Origin: Pseudomonas sp. ICMP 561
Lineage (GTDB): Bacteria > Pseudomonadota > Gammaproteobacteria > Pseudomonadales > Pseudomonadaceae
NCBI RefSeq assembly: GCF_002699985.1
Contig: NZ_LKBT01000045.1
Span: 248,001 to 312,000, forward strand
DNA length: 64,000 nt
Reading direction: 5' to 3'
The position numbers were made by a program, and so were the translations under genes. Positions 51,187-61,700 of the stretch are shown piece after piece. The notes beneath the pieces are model-generated. The model did not search any database, had not been told where the DNA came from, and saw nothing but the letters and a program-made list of their open reading frames with translations. Position 1 is the first letter of the stretch, and every line of letters begins with the position of its first letter.

Positions 51187-52056
51187 TTAAGCCTCAGCAA
51201 GAGCCTCGCGCACGAAGTCTTCATAAGTGCGTAATGGGTGCCCAATGATGGTCTGAAGCTGCTCAATGGTTCCTTCTTTTGCCTGCATGCCAAACTTCTG
51301 AATCCCCGCCATCATCAGGCGCATGTCATACGCCAGCCAATTGGGACCGTATGAAGCGAGCTGCCCTTCGAAAGCCGCAACGTCATCACCACCGTAGGCG
51401 ATCTCGCGCCCCAGCGCGGTACTCCAGACTTTCGCCACAGACGAACCGGTGAGCGGCTGCGGTCCGATCAACTCCAGCGTTACACAATCCAGCGCCGAGG
51501 CTGCTCTGTCACGACGCAGCAATTCCGCAACGGCGACATCAGCGATATCGCGCGCATCAATCATGGAAACACCTGCCGAACCGATTGGCATTGGATAAAC
51601 CGAGTAATCCTGAATGGTCTGTTGGACCATGCGATCGTTTTGCATGAAATAAGCCGGACGCAAAATAGTCACGGACATGTCGAGGGTCTCGATCATGCGC
51701 TCAACCGTACGCTTGCCGGTGAAGTGCGGGACATTGGTGAACTTGTCCGCATGGATCACCGACAGGTAAACAATGCGCTCAATACCCACCTCGCGAGCAA
51801 GGTTCAGCGTAATGAGGGCTTGGGTGACCTCATCAGGCGTTACCGCATTGAGGAGGAACAGCGTACGCACCGACGACAGTGCCTCGCGCATCGACGCTAC
51901 ATCGGTTAGGTCTGCGACCACCTCAGTGACGCCCGTCGGGAAGGTCCGCTTACCCGGTTGGCGTACGAGAGCTTTGACGTCAGCGCCCGCGTCAGCAAGG
52001 CCTTGGGTGATCAGTGAACCAATAGTGCCGGTGGCACCAGTAACCAGAATGCTCAT
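51187..52056 (-). CDS. NmrA-like NAD(P)H-binding protein (atypical SDR)
   Basis: 289 residues from ATG 52056, with GGAG 8 bp before it. ILVTGATGTIGSLITQGLAD is the NAD(P)-binding TGATGxIG motif of SDR/NmrA proteins; VADLTDVAS follows. This group includes quinone reductase-like (QOR2) and regulatory non-catalytic members. It diverges from a LysR gene that probably controls it. The module is bordered on both sides by one REPIN family. Confidence 0.87.
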   Translation of the reverse strand: MSILVTGATGTIGSLITQGLADAGADVKALVRQPGKRTFPTGVTEVVADLTDVASMREALSSVRTLFLLNAVTPDEVTQALITLNLAREVGIERIVYLSVIHADKFTNVPHFTGKRTVERMIETLDMSVTILRPAYFMQNDRMVQQTIQDYSVYPMPIGSAGVSMIDARDIADVAVAELLRRDRAASALDCVTLELIGPQPLTGSSVAKVWSTALGREIAYGGDDVAAFEGQLASYGPNWLAYDMRLMMAGIQKFGMQAKEGTIEQLQTIIGHPLRTYEDFVREALAEA

Positions 52057-52190
52057 ATTGAAACTCCTGCTGAGGATTTGAAGTTGATCTGCGAGTGAAA
52101 TCCGCAACGACCTTGACGAGAAAGTAATCCGTTGCACTTATAAAACGAAGACCCCAAAATCCAGACACCTCGTTGCAAATATGGAACACC

Positions 52191-53066
52191 ATGAACCTGA
52201 ACGCGCTGATCGATTTCATGCTCGTCGCCACCCATTCAGGGCTGGGAAAGGCAAGCCGTGCGAGCGGTGTTTCCAAAGCCACGTTGTCGCGCCGAATCGC
52301 CGACCTTGAAGAGCAACTGGGCGTAAGGTTGATTGAGCGCAGCGCCCGCGGCCTGAAACTCACCGAAGCGGGCAAGGCGCTGATGTCTCGAACTGAAGCC
52401 CCGCTGAGTGAAGTAACTGAAGCAATGACGGCTGCAAGTGAAGGCGTTTCAACGCCTCGCGGGCGCTTGCGGGTCGCGGCACCGATTTTGTTCTCTCAGC
52501 TCGCGATGGGCCGTATCGGCGCCGAGTTCTGTGCGGCCTATCCGGAAGTCTTGATTGAGGTGGTTGCGGAAGATCGCATGGTCGATCTGGTGGAGGAGCA
52601 ATACGACGTCGCCATCCGGATCAATCCAGGCCCGGACAGCAGCCTGGTCGGCAGGTGCTTCGCCAAAGACCGGCTGATAGTCGTGGCGGCGCCTGAAATA
52701 CCCAAGCCGATGCCCGGCGCAATCAGACCCGTTCCGGGCATCGTGACTTCAACGTTCCAGCCCACCCACTGGAGTCTCGATGGCGGGCAGTTGGTCCTGG
52801 AGCCGATCCCGAAAATGAGCTTCTCTTCATTGCTGATGGTCCGCGATGCAGCTATCGCCGGGGGCGGTGCGGCCCTCATTCCACAGTCCATCGCCTGGAG
52901 TCAGCTTGCCCGAGGTGAGTTGGTTCAATGGGGGACTGTGTCGGGTGTCGAGCCGTCGCTGTGGGTTTTGCATACATCCAGGCGGCTTGCGGCTCCCAAA
53001 GTACGGGCATTTGTCGACTTCATGTGTGCCAGGTATCCGGACATGTCTCTGGTGCTTGATGGGTAG
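52191..53066 (+). CDS. LysR-family transcriptional regulator
   Basis: 291 residues from ATG 52191. HTH GLGKASRASGVSKATLSRRI at about 22-41; CrgA-like effector domain (GRLRVAAPILFSQLAMGRI). It shares a 134-bp promoter region with the NmrA-like gene on the other strand, the usual LysR target layout. Confidence 0.88.
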   Translation: MNLNALIDFMLVATHSGLGKASRASGVSKATLSRRIADLEEQLGVRLIERSARGLKLTEAGKALMSRTEAPLSEVTEAMTAASEGVSTPRGRLRVAAPILFSQLAMGRIGAEFCAAYPEVLIEVVAEDRMVDLVEEQYDVAIRINPGPDSSLVGRCFAKDRLIVVAAPEIPKPMPGAIRPVPGIVTSTFQPTHWSLDGGQLVLEPIPKMSFSSLLMVRDAAIAGGGAALIPQSIAWSQLARGELVQWGTVSGVEPSLWVLHTSRRLAAPKVRAFVDFMCARYPDMSLVLDG

Positions 53067-53124
53067 AAAATCGCTCACACAAGGGAATGCATTTCTGATC
53101 GCACAGATGCTGTGATGGTATAGG

Positions 53125-53405
53125 CCCCTTCGCGAATGAATTCGCTCCTACCGGATTTGTGCAAGGCTGATGCTCAACGCAAACTGGTAGGACCGAATTT
53201 ATTCGGGAAGACGGTATCCCTGACGACGCAAATGCTGTGGCTGTGCCGGCCCCTTCGCGAATGAATTCGCTCCCACAGGGTCTGCACCTTCCTCACGTTC
53301 ACCCCGATCCTGTGGGACCGGATTCATCCGGGAAGGCGGCATTCCCGACGATGCAGATGCTCTGGATGTACCGGCCCCTTCGCGAATGAATATGCTCCTA
53401 CCGGA
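53125..53405. repeat. Two and a half tandem ~125-bp REPIN units (GAATTTATTCG family)
   Basis: TTCGCGAATGAATTCGCTCC-type left elements start at 53129, 53254 and 53379 (125 bp each), with inverted GGTAGGACCGAATTTATTCG or variants (GGGACCGGATTCATCCGG) between. The same family as at 50.9-51.2 kb. The 349-bp gap has no gene. Confidence 0.87.
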
Positions 53406-53415
53406 TTTGCGCCGA

Positions 53416-54483
53416 TCAATCATAAATAATCTTCTGATACACCGGGGTCTGCTGCGCGCTGTGTTTGATACGCCGCACCGAGCTGCCGGTGATCAATTGC
53501 CCGCCCAGTAGAAGATTGCCGCATGGTGATCGCGGTTCGAAGAGACGTTGCCTTAATACCCTGATCGCCTCCGCCCCCAACTCATCGCGAGGGACGTGAA
53601 GCGTGGTGAGCGGTATGTCGTTGATGTCAGCCAGATTGAAGCCATCCATGCTCATCACCGAAACGTCCTGAGGCACCCTCAAACCAGCGCTCTGTAGCGC
53701 TTTCACGGCACCGGCTGCCATGAAATCGCCCCCGGCAAGAATCGCGGTAGGTCGGTCATCAGGTGCGCAATCTGCGATAAAAGCCGCCACCCGCGCTTCC
53801 GCCTCGGCACTGCCGAAGCCTTCGGTAATGATCTGATGGTTCGCGTCGACAAACTCGAGATTCTGCTCCTTCCAGGCGTCGCGAATCCCACGCATGCGCA
53901 GATCCATCGTGTAGCGCCTGAGGCACTGCAATGTCAGTACGTTTCGATGACCCATCTGAAACAGGTAATTGATCGCAAAATGACCGATCAAAAAGTGGTC
54001 GGGCGATATGGAAGGCAGGCGCAGGCTGCGATCAATGCAGTTGATCAGCACAGCAGGCTTGCTGAAATCCGCTGCCAACTGGTGAATGTGCGGATCATCA
54101 ATGCCGATCAGAATCGCTGCATCGGTTTCTTTCTGATTCATCTTTTCAAGAAACAACAATGCGTCGCTGTCGACCTCCTCAAGTTCGCAGTAACGAACTC
54201 GAACATCATGCTGAGCAACCGCCTGGGTGATGCCCTGGATAACCTTGTAGTAGAAGATATCCGAGCGGACGTTGAAGGCACGCGAGGGTGCAAAGATGGT
54301 CAGCCCGTTTAGCAGAAACCGGCCATTGGCGAGGTCTTCCATCACCCCATGCTGGCGCGCCACCGCCAACACTTTCTGCCTCGTTGCCGCGCTAGTATTT
54401 GATTTACCGGCAAGCACTCGGGAAACCGTCGCAATCGACAGACCTGTTTGTGCAGCGATCTCAGTAATACGTAGCTTGCCCAC
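53416..54483 (-). CDS. LacI-family transcriptional regulator
   Basis: 355 residues. N-terminal LacI HTH KLRITEIAAQTGLSIATVSR followed by VLAGKSNTSAATRQKV (hinge), then a sugar-binding domain with LAGGDFMAAGAVKALQSAGL and DVSVMSMDGFN. It diverges from the MFS transporter/GH31 operon and should repress it, released by a saccharide. Candidate operators lie in the 210-bp gap. Confidence 0.92.
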   Translation of the reverse strand: MGKLRITEIAAQTGLSIATVSRVLAGKSNTSAATRQKVLAVARQHGVMEDLANGRFLLNGLTIFAPSRAFNVRSDIFYYKVIQGITQAVAQHDVRVRYCELEEVDSDALLFLEKMNQKETDAAILIGIDDPHIHQLAADFSKPAVLINCIDRSLRLPSISPDHFLIGHFAINYLFQMGHRNVLTLQCLRRYTMDLRMRGIRDAWKEQNLEFVDANHQIITEGFGSAEAEARVAAFIADCAPDDRPTAILAGGDFMAAGAVKALQSAGLRVPQDVSVMSMDGFNLADINDIPLTTLHVPRDELGAEAIRVLRQRLFEPRSPCGNLLLGGQLITGSSVRRIKHSAQQTPVYQKIIYD

Positions 54484-54509
54484 AGCGACTGATCCATTGA
54501 GACAATTTA

Positions 54510-54525
54510 TGTAAAAGCTTTCATA
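54510..54525. promoter_or_regulatory. Candidate LacI-type operator
   Basis: TGTAAAAGCTTTCATA is centred on AGCT, with 6 of 8 positions symmetrical, 27 bp before the LacI start codon; the family favours AT-rich palindromes of this size. A second, ATGTAAATTTATACAT, is at 54586-54601. Confidence 0.45.
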
Positions 54526-54533
54526 TCAGAAAA

Positions 54534-54557
54534 AGACCACAAGGCCTAGCGTGGTCT
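54534..54557. promoter_or_regulatory. Perfect inverted repeat in the LacI/MFS divergent promoter
   Basis: AGACCAC / GTGGTCT with a 10-bp spacer (AAGGCCTAGC). It lies between the two possible LacI sites and may be another regulator's site or a hairpin. Confidence 0.3.
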
Positions 54558-54585
54558 GGATTCCACCAATCGATTCACTAAGAAA

Positions 54586-54601
54586 ATGTAAATTTATACA
54601 T
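54586..54601. promoter_or_regulatory. Second candidate operator near the MFS gene
   Basis: ATGTAAATTTATACAT, arms ATGTA/TACAT; 93 bp before the MFS start. Confidence 0.35.
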
Positions 54602-54693
54602 CGTTAGTTCTGTACGGGGCATAAGCCGTTGCCCTAGCGTTGAGCCTCAAATAAAAACAAAACGCCGGAAAATCCGGCACAGGCGAAGAATTG

Positions 54694-56025
54694 ATGACTA
54701 TCGATATCGACCGCAATGCTCGACTTTCGGCCAAGCGAAAATTCATCCCGCACCTGCGCTGGTGGATGCTCTCCCTGTTTCTGCTTGGCGTCACCGTCAA
54801 CTACATCACCCGAAACTCATTGGGCATATTGGCCCCGGAACTGAAATCCACGTTCAGCATGTCGACTGAACAATACTCGTGGGTAGTCGCCGCTTTTCAA
54901 CTGGCTTACACCATCTTCCAGCCCATCTGCGGATGGCTGATCGATGCTGTCGGGTTGAAACTCGGCTTCGTGATATGTGCCGTCATATGGTCGGTGATGT
55001 GTCTGCTGCATGCGGGCGCAGCGAGCTGGGTACACCTGGCGATCCTGCGCTTTTTCATGGGTGCTTCGGAGGCTGCCGCCACCCCCGCGAATGCCAAAGC
55101 CATCGGCGACTGGTTCCCGAAAAAGGAACGGCCTGTCGCGGCAGGCTGGGCTGGCGTCGGCTTCTCGTTGGGCGCGATGTTAGCGCCGCCCATCATCTAT
55201 CTGGCTCACGTTTCGCTGGGCTGGCAGGGCGCATTTTTGATTTCCGGTGGCATCGGACTGGTGTGGGCTGGCCTCTGGGCCTGGCTTTACCACGCGCCAG
55301 CCATCCACCCTCGCCTCTCTCCCGCTGAGCGGGAACACATCCAACAAGACGGCGAAATAACCGGCCAGCAAATGCCGTTTTTCAAAGCGCTGAAAAAGAT
55401 CGGTCGGGACAAAAGGTTTTACGGAATCGCCCTTCCCGCCTTCATGGCTGAACCCGCCTGGGCGGTCATGAGTTTCTGGGTGCCTCTGTATCTGGCCAAT
55501 GAGCGAGGCATGGACCTAAAGCAAATCGTCCTGTTTGCCTGGGTGCCTTTTCTGGCAGCAGACCTGGGCAGCATCGCCAGCGGTTATCTCTCCCGCGCCT
55601 ACCACCGAATCTTCAAATGCACGCGGGTCAACTCAATCGTTGCGAGTTCGATCACGGGCGCGTTTCTGATGTTTTCGTTAGCCGTCATGACTCAGGTGAA
55701 AGATCCCTATGTCGCGATCGCGCTCATTTCAGTCGGCGGTTTTGGCCACCAGATTATCTCCTGCATGTTGAGTGCATTGGTGGTCGAGACCTTTGATCGG
55801 GATGAACTGGCGACGGTAAACGGCATGCGTGGTTCCTGCGCCTGGATTGCCAGCTTTATCTTCTCGCTGATCATCGGTGTCAGCGTCGACAAAATAGGCT
55901 TTAACCCACTGTTCATCGCCATGGGGCTCTTTGATTTTATAGGGGCAATTTTCATGATCATGTTTATCGCGGACCGTACCCAGTCCAAATCCAGGCCAAA
56001 ATCTGAAGTGGTGCACCCACAATGA
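54694..56025 (+). CDS. MFS transporter (anion:cation symporter-like, hexuronate/sugar acid group)
   Basis: 443 residues with twelve predicted helices. ITRNSLGILAPELKSTFSMS and FFMGASEAAATPANAKAIGDWFPKKERPVA are characteristic of the ACS family (ExuT, GudP and relatives). It likely imports a sugar acid or glycoside. Its stop overlaps the GH31 ATG (ATGA), so both are co-translated, and a LacI regulator diverges. TTG 54691 would add one residue. Confidence 0.9.
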   Translation: MTIDIDRNARLSAKRKFIPHLRWWMLSLFLLGVTVNYITRNSLGILAPELKSTFSMSTEQYSWVVAAFQLAYTIFQPICGWLIDAVGLKLGFVICAVIWSVMCLLHAGAASWVHLAILRFFMGASEAAATPANAKAIGDWFPKKERPVAAGWAGVGFSLGAMLAPPIIYLAHVSLGWQGAFLISGGIGLVWAGLWAWLYHAPAIHPRLSPAEREHIQQDGEITGQQMPFFKALKKIGRDKRFYGIALPAFMAEPAWAVMSFWVPLYLANERGMDLKQIVLFAWVPFLAADLGSIASGYLSRAYHRIFKCTRVNSIVASSITGAFLMFSLAVMTQVKDPYVAIALISVGGFGHQIISCMLSALVVETFDRDELATVNGMRGSCAWIASFIFSLIIGVSVDKIGFNPLFIAMGLFDFIGAIFMIMFIADRTQSKSRPKSEVVHPQ

Positions 56026-58406
56026 AATCACTCAAAAACTGGAAGTTTCACGCACGAAAAGAAGGCTATATCGAGCTGCTGGTCGAGGACAGGCATGTAT
56101 TCCGCATCCATATGCTCGAAGATGGTTTGGCTCGTGTCCTGCTGATGCGCGCAGGCACATTGGAACTGGATCGAACCTGGAGCATTGCGCCCAGGGAAGA
56201 TGTCCCTTGGGAAGGTCGGTCTCGTGAGTCCGTTGCTGACTTTTCCTTGCCCGGCTTTGAGCTCGAAGAGCTCCAGGACCGACTGATACTGACCACCCAA
56301 AAACTGCGCGTAACGGTGCATCGGCCACTGTGGTTGCAATGGGAATTCCACGACGGCCTGGCCTGGAAGCCGCTGGTCTCGGATCGTCCCACCGGCGCCT
56401 ACTCACTCAACGCCCATGGTGATGGCCTCGAGCATTATCAGTTGCGCGCCCCTGAACATCGCTACTACGGCCTAGGGGAAAAAACCGGTGATTTAAACCG
56501 CACCGGCAGACGTTTTGAAATGCGTAATCTCGACGCCATGGGCTACAACGCGGCGAGCACTGACCCGCTTTACAAGCACATTCCGTTCGTCATTACCCAG
56601 CAGCAAGACGCAAGTTTCGGGATGTTCTACGACAACCTGAACACCAGCGTCTTTGATCTGGGCAACGAGCTGGATAATTACCATCGCCCGTATCGTCGCT
56701 ACAAAGCGGACGCGGGGGATCTCGACTATTGGGTTATTGCAGGGCCGCGCGTACTCGATGTGACCAAGGCCTTCGTCCGCCTGACCGGACGCACCTTGTT
56801 CCTGCCTAAATGGAGCCTGGGCTACAGCGGCTCAACCATGCACTACACCGATGCTGACAATGCTCAAGAACAGTTGCTCGGGTTTCTTGATCTCTGTCGT
56901 CAACACGAGATCCCTTGCGACTCGTTTCAGCTGTCCTCCGGGTATACGTCGATTGGCGACAAACGCTATGTGTTCAACTGGAATTACGACAAAGTCCCGG
57001 ATCCAGAGGCGCTGGCGCAAGCGTACCGTGATGCTGGAGTCAGACTGATTGCCAACATAAAACCGTGTCTGCTGCAGGACCACCCACGCTACCCAGAAGT
57101 GGCAGATCAGAAGCTGTTCGTGACCGACTCGGAATACGACCAGCCAGAAAGGTCGGTTTTCTGGGACGACGAGGGCTCGCACCTGGACTTCACCAATCCG
57201 GCGGCCATCCGCTGGTGGCAATCAAACGTCACCTCGCAGCTTCTGGAAATGGGCATTGATTGCACGTGGAACGACAACAACGAATATGAAGTATGGGACG
57301 GCGAGGCACGCTGCCAGGGCTTTGGTCGCGAGATAGCGATCAAACATATCCGGCCCGTCATGGCGCTGCTAATGATGAGAGCCTCGCTGGAGGCGCAGCA
57401 GCGATTCGCACCTTCAGAACGCCCTTACCTCATCTCCCGCTCGGGTTGCGCCGGGATGCAGCGCTATGTTCAGACCTGGAGCGGCGATAACCGGACCAAC
57501 TGGGACACCCTCCGCTACAACACCCGCATGGGCCTAGGCATGAGCCTTTCAGGGTTGTACAACGTGGGGCACGATGTCGGCGGGTTCTCGGGCAACAAGC
57601 CGGATCCTGAGCTTTTTTTACGTTGGGTCCAGAACGGTGTGATGCACCCGCGCTTCACTATCCATTCCTGGAACGACGACGGCACCGTCAACGAGCCATG
57701 GATGCACCCCTCCGTTACCGACGCGATCCGCGACGCCATCCGCCTCAGATACCGGTTGATGCCTTATTTCTATACCTTGCTGTGGCAAGCGAGTCATGAA
57801 GACGAGCCCGTTTTGCGGCCGACTTTTCTGGACCACGAGCACGATCCGCAGACCTTCGAAGAGAACGACGAATTCCTGCTGGGCCGGGACATTCTGGTCG
57901 CCAGCGTTGTAGAGCAAGGCGCACGCGAGCGCGAAGTCTGGCTACCGGTTAACGAGACGGGTTGGTGCGACTGGCATTCTGGTGAATGGTACGAAGGCGG
58001 CCAATACGTGTGTCTCGCTGCACCGCTGGAACGCTTGCCATTGCTGATTCGAGGAGGCGCTGCGATTGCCACCGGTGAATGCCACAAGCTCCATGACTCA
58101 TCTCTTGATCGACATCGCGAGCTGGTGATTTTCCCTGCCCCCTCAGGCTCCGCAAACGGGGTGCTGTTCGAAGATGATGGCATTAGCCACGAGTGGAAAA
58201 GCGGCAGCAGCCTGCTGATTAACTGGACCCTCGAATATGGCCCGGACTTCATTGATTTGAAGATCGTCAAAACAGGAAGTTTTCGTCCCGCGTGGGAGCA
58301 GCTTGAGGTGTCGCTGAAGGTACAGGATGCGCGACCGTTGAGGATCAATGGCAATAGCCGAACGACTTTAGGGTTGGCCGAGATTCCGGATCACGAACTT
58401 GATTGA
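56022..58406 (+). CDS. GH31-family alpha-glycosidase
   Basis: 794 residues, no signal peptide, so cytoplasmic. N-terminal beta-sandwich (~1-240) then a TIM barrel with nucleophile Asp418 in CTWNDNNEYEVW and acid/base Asp489 in TWSGDNRTNW, then C-terminal beta domains. Retaining alpha-glucosidase/alpha-xylosidase-like. It would split the saccharide brought in by the MFS transporter, with which it overlaps by 4 bp. Substrate (glucoside, xyloside or galactoside) not predictable from sequence alone. Confidence 0.9.
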   Translation: MKSLKNWKFHARKEGYIELLVEDRHVFRIHMLEDGLARVLLMRAGTLELDRTWSIAPREDVPWEGRSRESVADFSLPGFELEELQDRLILTTQKLRVTVHRPLWLQWEFHDGLAWKPLVSDRPTGAYSLNAHGDGLEHYQLRAPEHRYYGLGEKTGDLNRTGRRFEMRNLDAMGYNAASTDPLYKHIPFVITQQQDASFGMFYDNLNTSVFDLGNELDNYHRPYRRYKADAGDLDYWVIAGPRVLDVTKAFVRLTGRTLFLPKWSLGYSGSTMHYTDADNAQEQLLGFLDLCRQHEIPCDSFQLSSGYTSIGDKRYVFNWNYDKVPDPEALAQAYRDAGVRLIANIKPCLLQDHPRYPEVADQKLFVTDSEYDQPERSVFWDDEGSHLDFTNPAAIRWWQSNVTSQLLEMGIDCTWNDNNEYEVWDGEARCQGFGREIAIKHIRPVMALLMMRASLEAQQRFAPSERPYLISRSGCAGMQRYVQTWSGDNRTNWDTLRYNTRMGLGMSLSGLYNVGHDVGGFSGNKPDPELFLRWVQNGVMHPRFTIHSWNDDGTVNEPWMHPSVTDAIRDAIRLRYRLMPYFYTLLWQASHEDEPVLRPTFLDHEHDPQTFEENDEFLLGRDILVASVVEQGAREREVWLPVNETGWCDWHSGEWYEGGQYVCLAAPLERLPLLIRGGAAIATGECHKLHDSSLDRHRELVIFPAPSGSANGVLFEDDGISHEWKSGSSLLINWTLEYGPDFIDLKIVKTGSFRPAWEQLEVSLKVQDARPLRINGNSRTTLGLAEIPDHELD

Positions 58407-58431
58407 TCAATGACTGATTTGGAATGCTTTT

Positions 58432-58517
58432 CTGTAGGAGCTCACGAGCACCGCGAGGCAGCGATGGCGGTCTGTCTGATACACCGCTATCGCGGCCTCG
58501 CGGTGCTCGTGCGCTCT
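58432..58517. repeat. Inverted REP-like element, CACGAGCACCGCGAGG core
   Basis: Left arm GTAGGAGCTCACGAGCACCG with GGCAGCGAT, right arm CCTCGCGGTGCTCGTGCGCTC. Similar in plan to the element at 20355: a GTAGGAGCTCACxxxx head with a different core. Confidence 0.7.
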
Positions 58518-58556
58518 AATAAAACAACATGCAATTACTGGATTGAAATGCATTTT

Positions 58557-58626
58557 CTGTAGGAGCTGCCGAAGGCTGCGAAACATTTCTCCTGATACAC
58601 CGCGATCGCAGCCTTCGGCAGCTACA
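58557..58626. repeat. REP pair, GTAGGAGCTGCCGAAGGCTGCGA family
   Basis: Arms GTAGGAGCTGCCGAAGGCTG and CGCAGCCTTCGGCAGCTAC; the right end is shortened by a few bases. With the preceding element it fills the 312-bp gap after the GH31 gene; no gene seen. Confidence 0.8.
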
Positions 58627-58718
58627 GGTCCTATGTTTGCCGCGAGACAGCGCGGTGATATGGAAACAGGGCCAGCTTGGCTGCCAGGTCTGTGGATTGC
58701 CCAAGCTCCATAACCACC

Positions 58719-61700
58719 TCAGGATTCGTCGCCCAGCCGGGACAGGCTTGCCGCGAGTTCATCCTTGCGAAACGGTTTGGCAAGCCGCGGAATATCCGCA
58801 TCAAGCCCCTCACGCTCGGCATAGCCGGAGACCAGGAGGATTGCAGTCCCGGGCCGGGAAGTTCGGACTACTCTGGCCAGATCGGTGCCACTGATACCAG
58901 GCATCAGGTGGTCCGTGACGAGCAGGTTGAAGGGCTGCCCGGCGTCCAGCAGTTGCAAAGCCTCCTCGCCTGACGCGGCTTCGATCACCCGGTAGCCCAG
59001 GTCCGCCAGCATGTACGAGGTGCTTGCGCGTACCAGTTCTTCATCGTCGACCAGCAGCGCAACGCCGCGCACCGATTGTCGCTCCGGAGCCTCGACCACG
59101 CGCAAGGCTGCTGCCGGTACCGTCATGCTGCGCGGAAGCCACAGCTCCACGTTCGTTCCCAGACCGGGCAAGCTTTGAATCGTAAGCGCACCGTTCAACT
59201 GAGATGCCAGGCCGTGCACCATCGAGAGGCCAAGACCCGTTCCCTTCCCGACGCCCTTGGTCGAAAAGAACGGCTCCACCGCCCGGGCGAGCGTCGCCGC
59301 GTCCATCCCCGTGCCGGTGTCAGCGACAGACAGACAAAGGTATTCGCCGGTCGGAAGCCTCGAGCGGTGACCGCTACTGACCAACTCAGTGCTCGCGGAT
59401 ATGCGCATCGTCCCCCCTTCCAGCATCGCGTCGCGCGCGTTCACGGAGAGATTCAGAAGTGCCATTTCGAGTTGGTTCGGGTCCGCCATTGCCGCAGGCA
59501 GATTCTCCGGGGCATCAACGACGACCTTGATTTGCGGACCGGTGGTGCTGGCGACGAGATCGCCCATGTCGCTGACCAGCTTTGCCACGTCGACCGGAAC
59601 CGCTTGAAGCGGTTGGCGACGCGCGAAGGCAAGCAACCTTTGCACAAGGGTCTTCGCACGATCCGCCGATTGCAGGGCTCCAGAAATCAGCCGCTGCTCT
59701 CGCTCGCCGCCCACGCCTCTGCGCTGGAGCATGTCCAACGTGCCAACGATCGGGGTAAGCAGGTTGTTAAAGTCATGAGCCACGCCGCCGGTAAGCTGAC
59801 CCATTGCTTCCATCTTCTGACTCTGACGCAACGCCTGCTGGACTTCTTCCCGCTCAGCGATGGCCTGGGAAATCCTCGCTTCGAGCGTGGCATTGAGTTC
59901 GCGCAGTTCCTCCTCGGCGGCCTTGCGGGCGGTGACATCAACCACGGTGCCGGTAAAACGCAGACAGCGATTGGACGAATTGAATACAGCCCGGCCCTTG
60001 GCCGCTATCCAGCGGACAATGCCATCCTCGCGGCCAATCGTGCGGTAGTCCACTTCGTAGAGCGCGCGCTGCTCAGGATCGACGGCCGCTGCGAAGGCCT
60101 CAGTCGTTGCTTCTCGATCTTCCGGATGCAAACCGTCATAGAAGTGTTGCAACGTGACCGGCACATCAGCCGAAATGCCGAACATGGCCTTGGTCTGTGG
60201 CGGCCAGATGAGCGTTTGATGAACGATATCCACGTCCCAGAAGCCAATGTCGGCGTTTTCCACGGCAAGGCGCAGTCGCTCCTCGCTCTCGCGCAGACGC
60301 ATCTCGGCACCTACCCGCTCAACATGTGCCCAGCAGCGCTCGACGACTTCCCTGACCAGGGATATTTCGGACGGTTGCCAGTCCCGGGGCTGATCCTGAT
60401 GAACCGCCATCATTGCCGTCAGCCGGCCGTCCTTCACGAGCGGGCAACAAATGATCGCGTCCACACCAATGGATAGAAAGGTCTCAAGGCCCGCGCCACG
60501 GTTCAGTTCTGCGACAACATCACGTATGACCAACGTGCGGCCCGCGCGCATATCTTGCGCAGCACGAGGTCCAAAAAGGTCGAGGCTATAGGCTCCAACC
60601 GAACTCTGGATGCCGGGCGCATTGTAATCACTGCGAATCCAGAACCGGTCGTGGTCGATATCCACATCCGCGTAGGCGCAGCGCGAAATGTTCAGCCTCC
60701 GACCGAGCAGCTCGGTCGCGGCAAGCAGCGCGTCTTCGGCATGCTGGATATTGAAGAGCCGGTTGTCGAGTTCATCAAAAAAACGCAGTCGCGAAGCACT
60801 GTCTTGCAGTGCCGCTTCAGCCTGATGCTCGGCCGTACGGTCGCGGAAGATTTTCACAAAACCGCCATGATCCATGGCGAGCGGCATCATCAATCCCGAC
60901 CCCCAGAAGCGTGTACCGTTTTTGCGGACGTGCCAGCGCTCGTTGACGGCTCGCCCCTGTTCACCAGCAACTTTTAGCTCGTTGTGGAACACTCGCTCGG
61001 CCTGGTCCATGTCCGTATAGAAAAAGTCGCCCTTGCGACCGACTACTTCCTCGGCATCGTAGCCGACCACACGCTGGGCACCGATATTCCAGCTCGTTAC
61101 AGTGCCTTGCGCATCGAAGGTGATAATCGCGAAGTCCTCTGCGCCCTCAACGATCTGGCAGTATCGCGCCTCACTGACCCGGATAGCGGCCTTCGCCCGA
61201 GCTCGATGCACAACGAGACCCACCGTCTGGACAACGAAGTCGACGATCTGAGTATCTGCCAACAGGGGTTTGCGCGGTTCATGGTGGTACATGACAAAAG
61301 CGCCGAGCACGTCGCCCTGCGCCGAACGGATCGGGAATGACCAGCAGGCGTGCAGGCCGTGTTCAATGGCTTTCTCCCGGAAACCGGCCCACAGCGGGTC
61401 GTTCGCAATGTCGGACATGGGCACTGGCTCGCGCCGAAAAGCCGCAGAACTGCCGTAGCTCGAGCTCTGGCCGACAATGACGCCCTCCATGTCGGCATTG
61501 AATGAGCCGGGAAGACTCGGGCCTGCGCAATGCTGCAGCTGCTGACCGTCTTCATCCAGCAGCAGAATACTTCCCAGGAAACGGGACGTGGACAGCGCTT
61601 CCACTTCCCGGACAATCTCGTCCAGCGCGACGTTGAGAGGAGTCTCTTCGACGGCCAGTTTCAGGATACGGTTCTGTGCATCGCCCAGCGCGGCCGCGCG

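Noticed and set aside
58432..58626. Large hairpins after the GH31 gene as a Rho-independent terminator
   Set aside because: Both are REP-type elements without a T run next to the stem, so they are listed as repeats.
59076..60476. 466-codon plus-strand frame opposite the large kinase
   Set aside because: Antisense shadow; the kinase frame holds clear catalytic motifs and the shadow has none.
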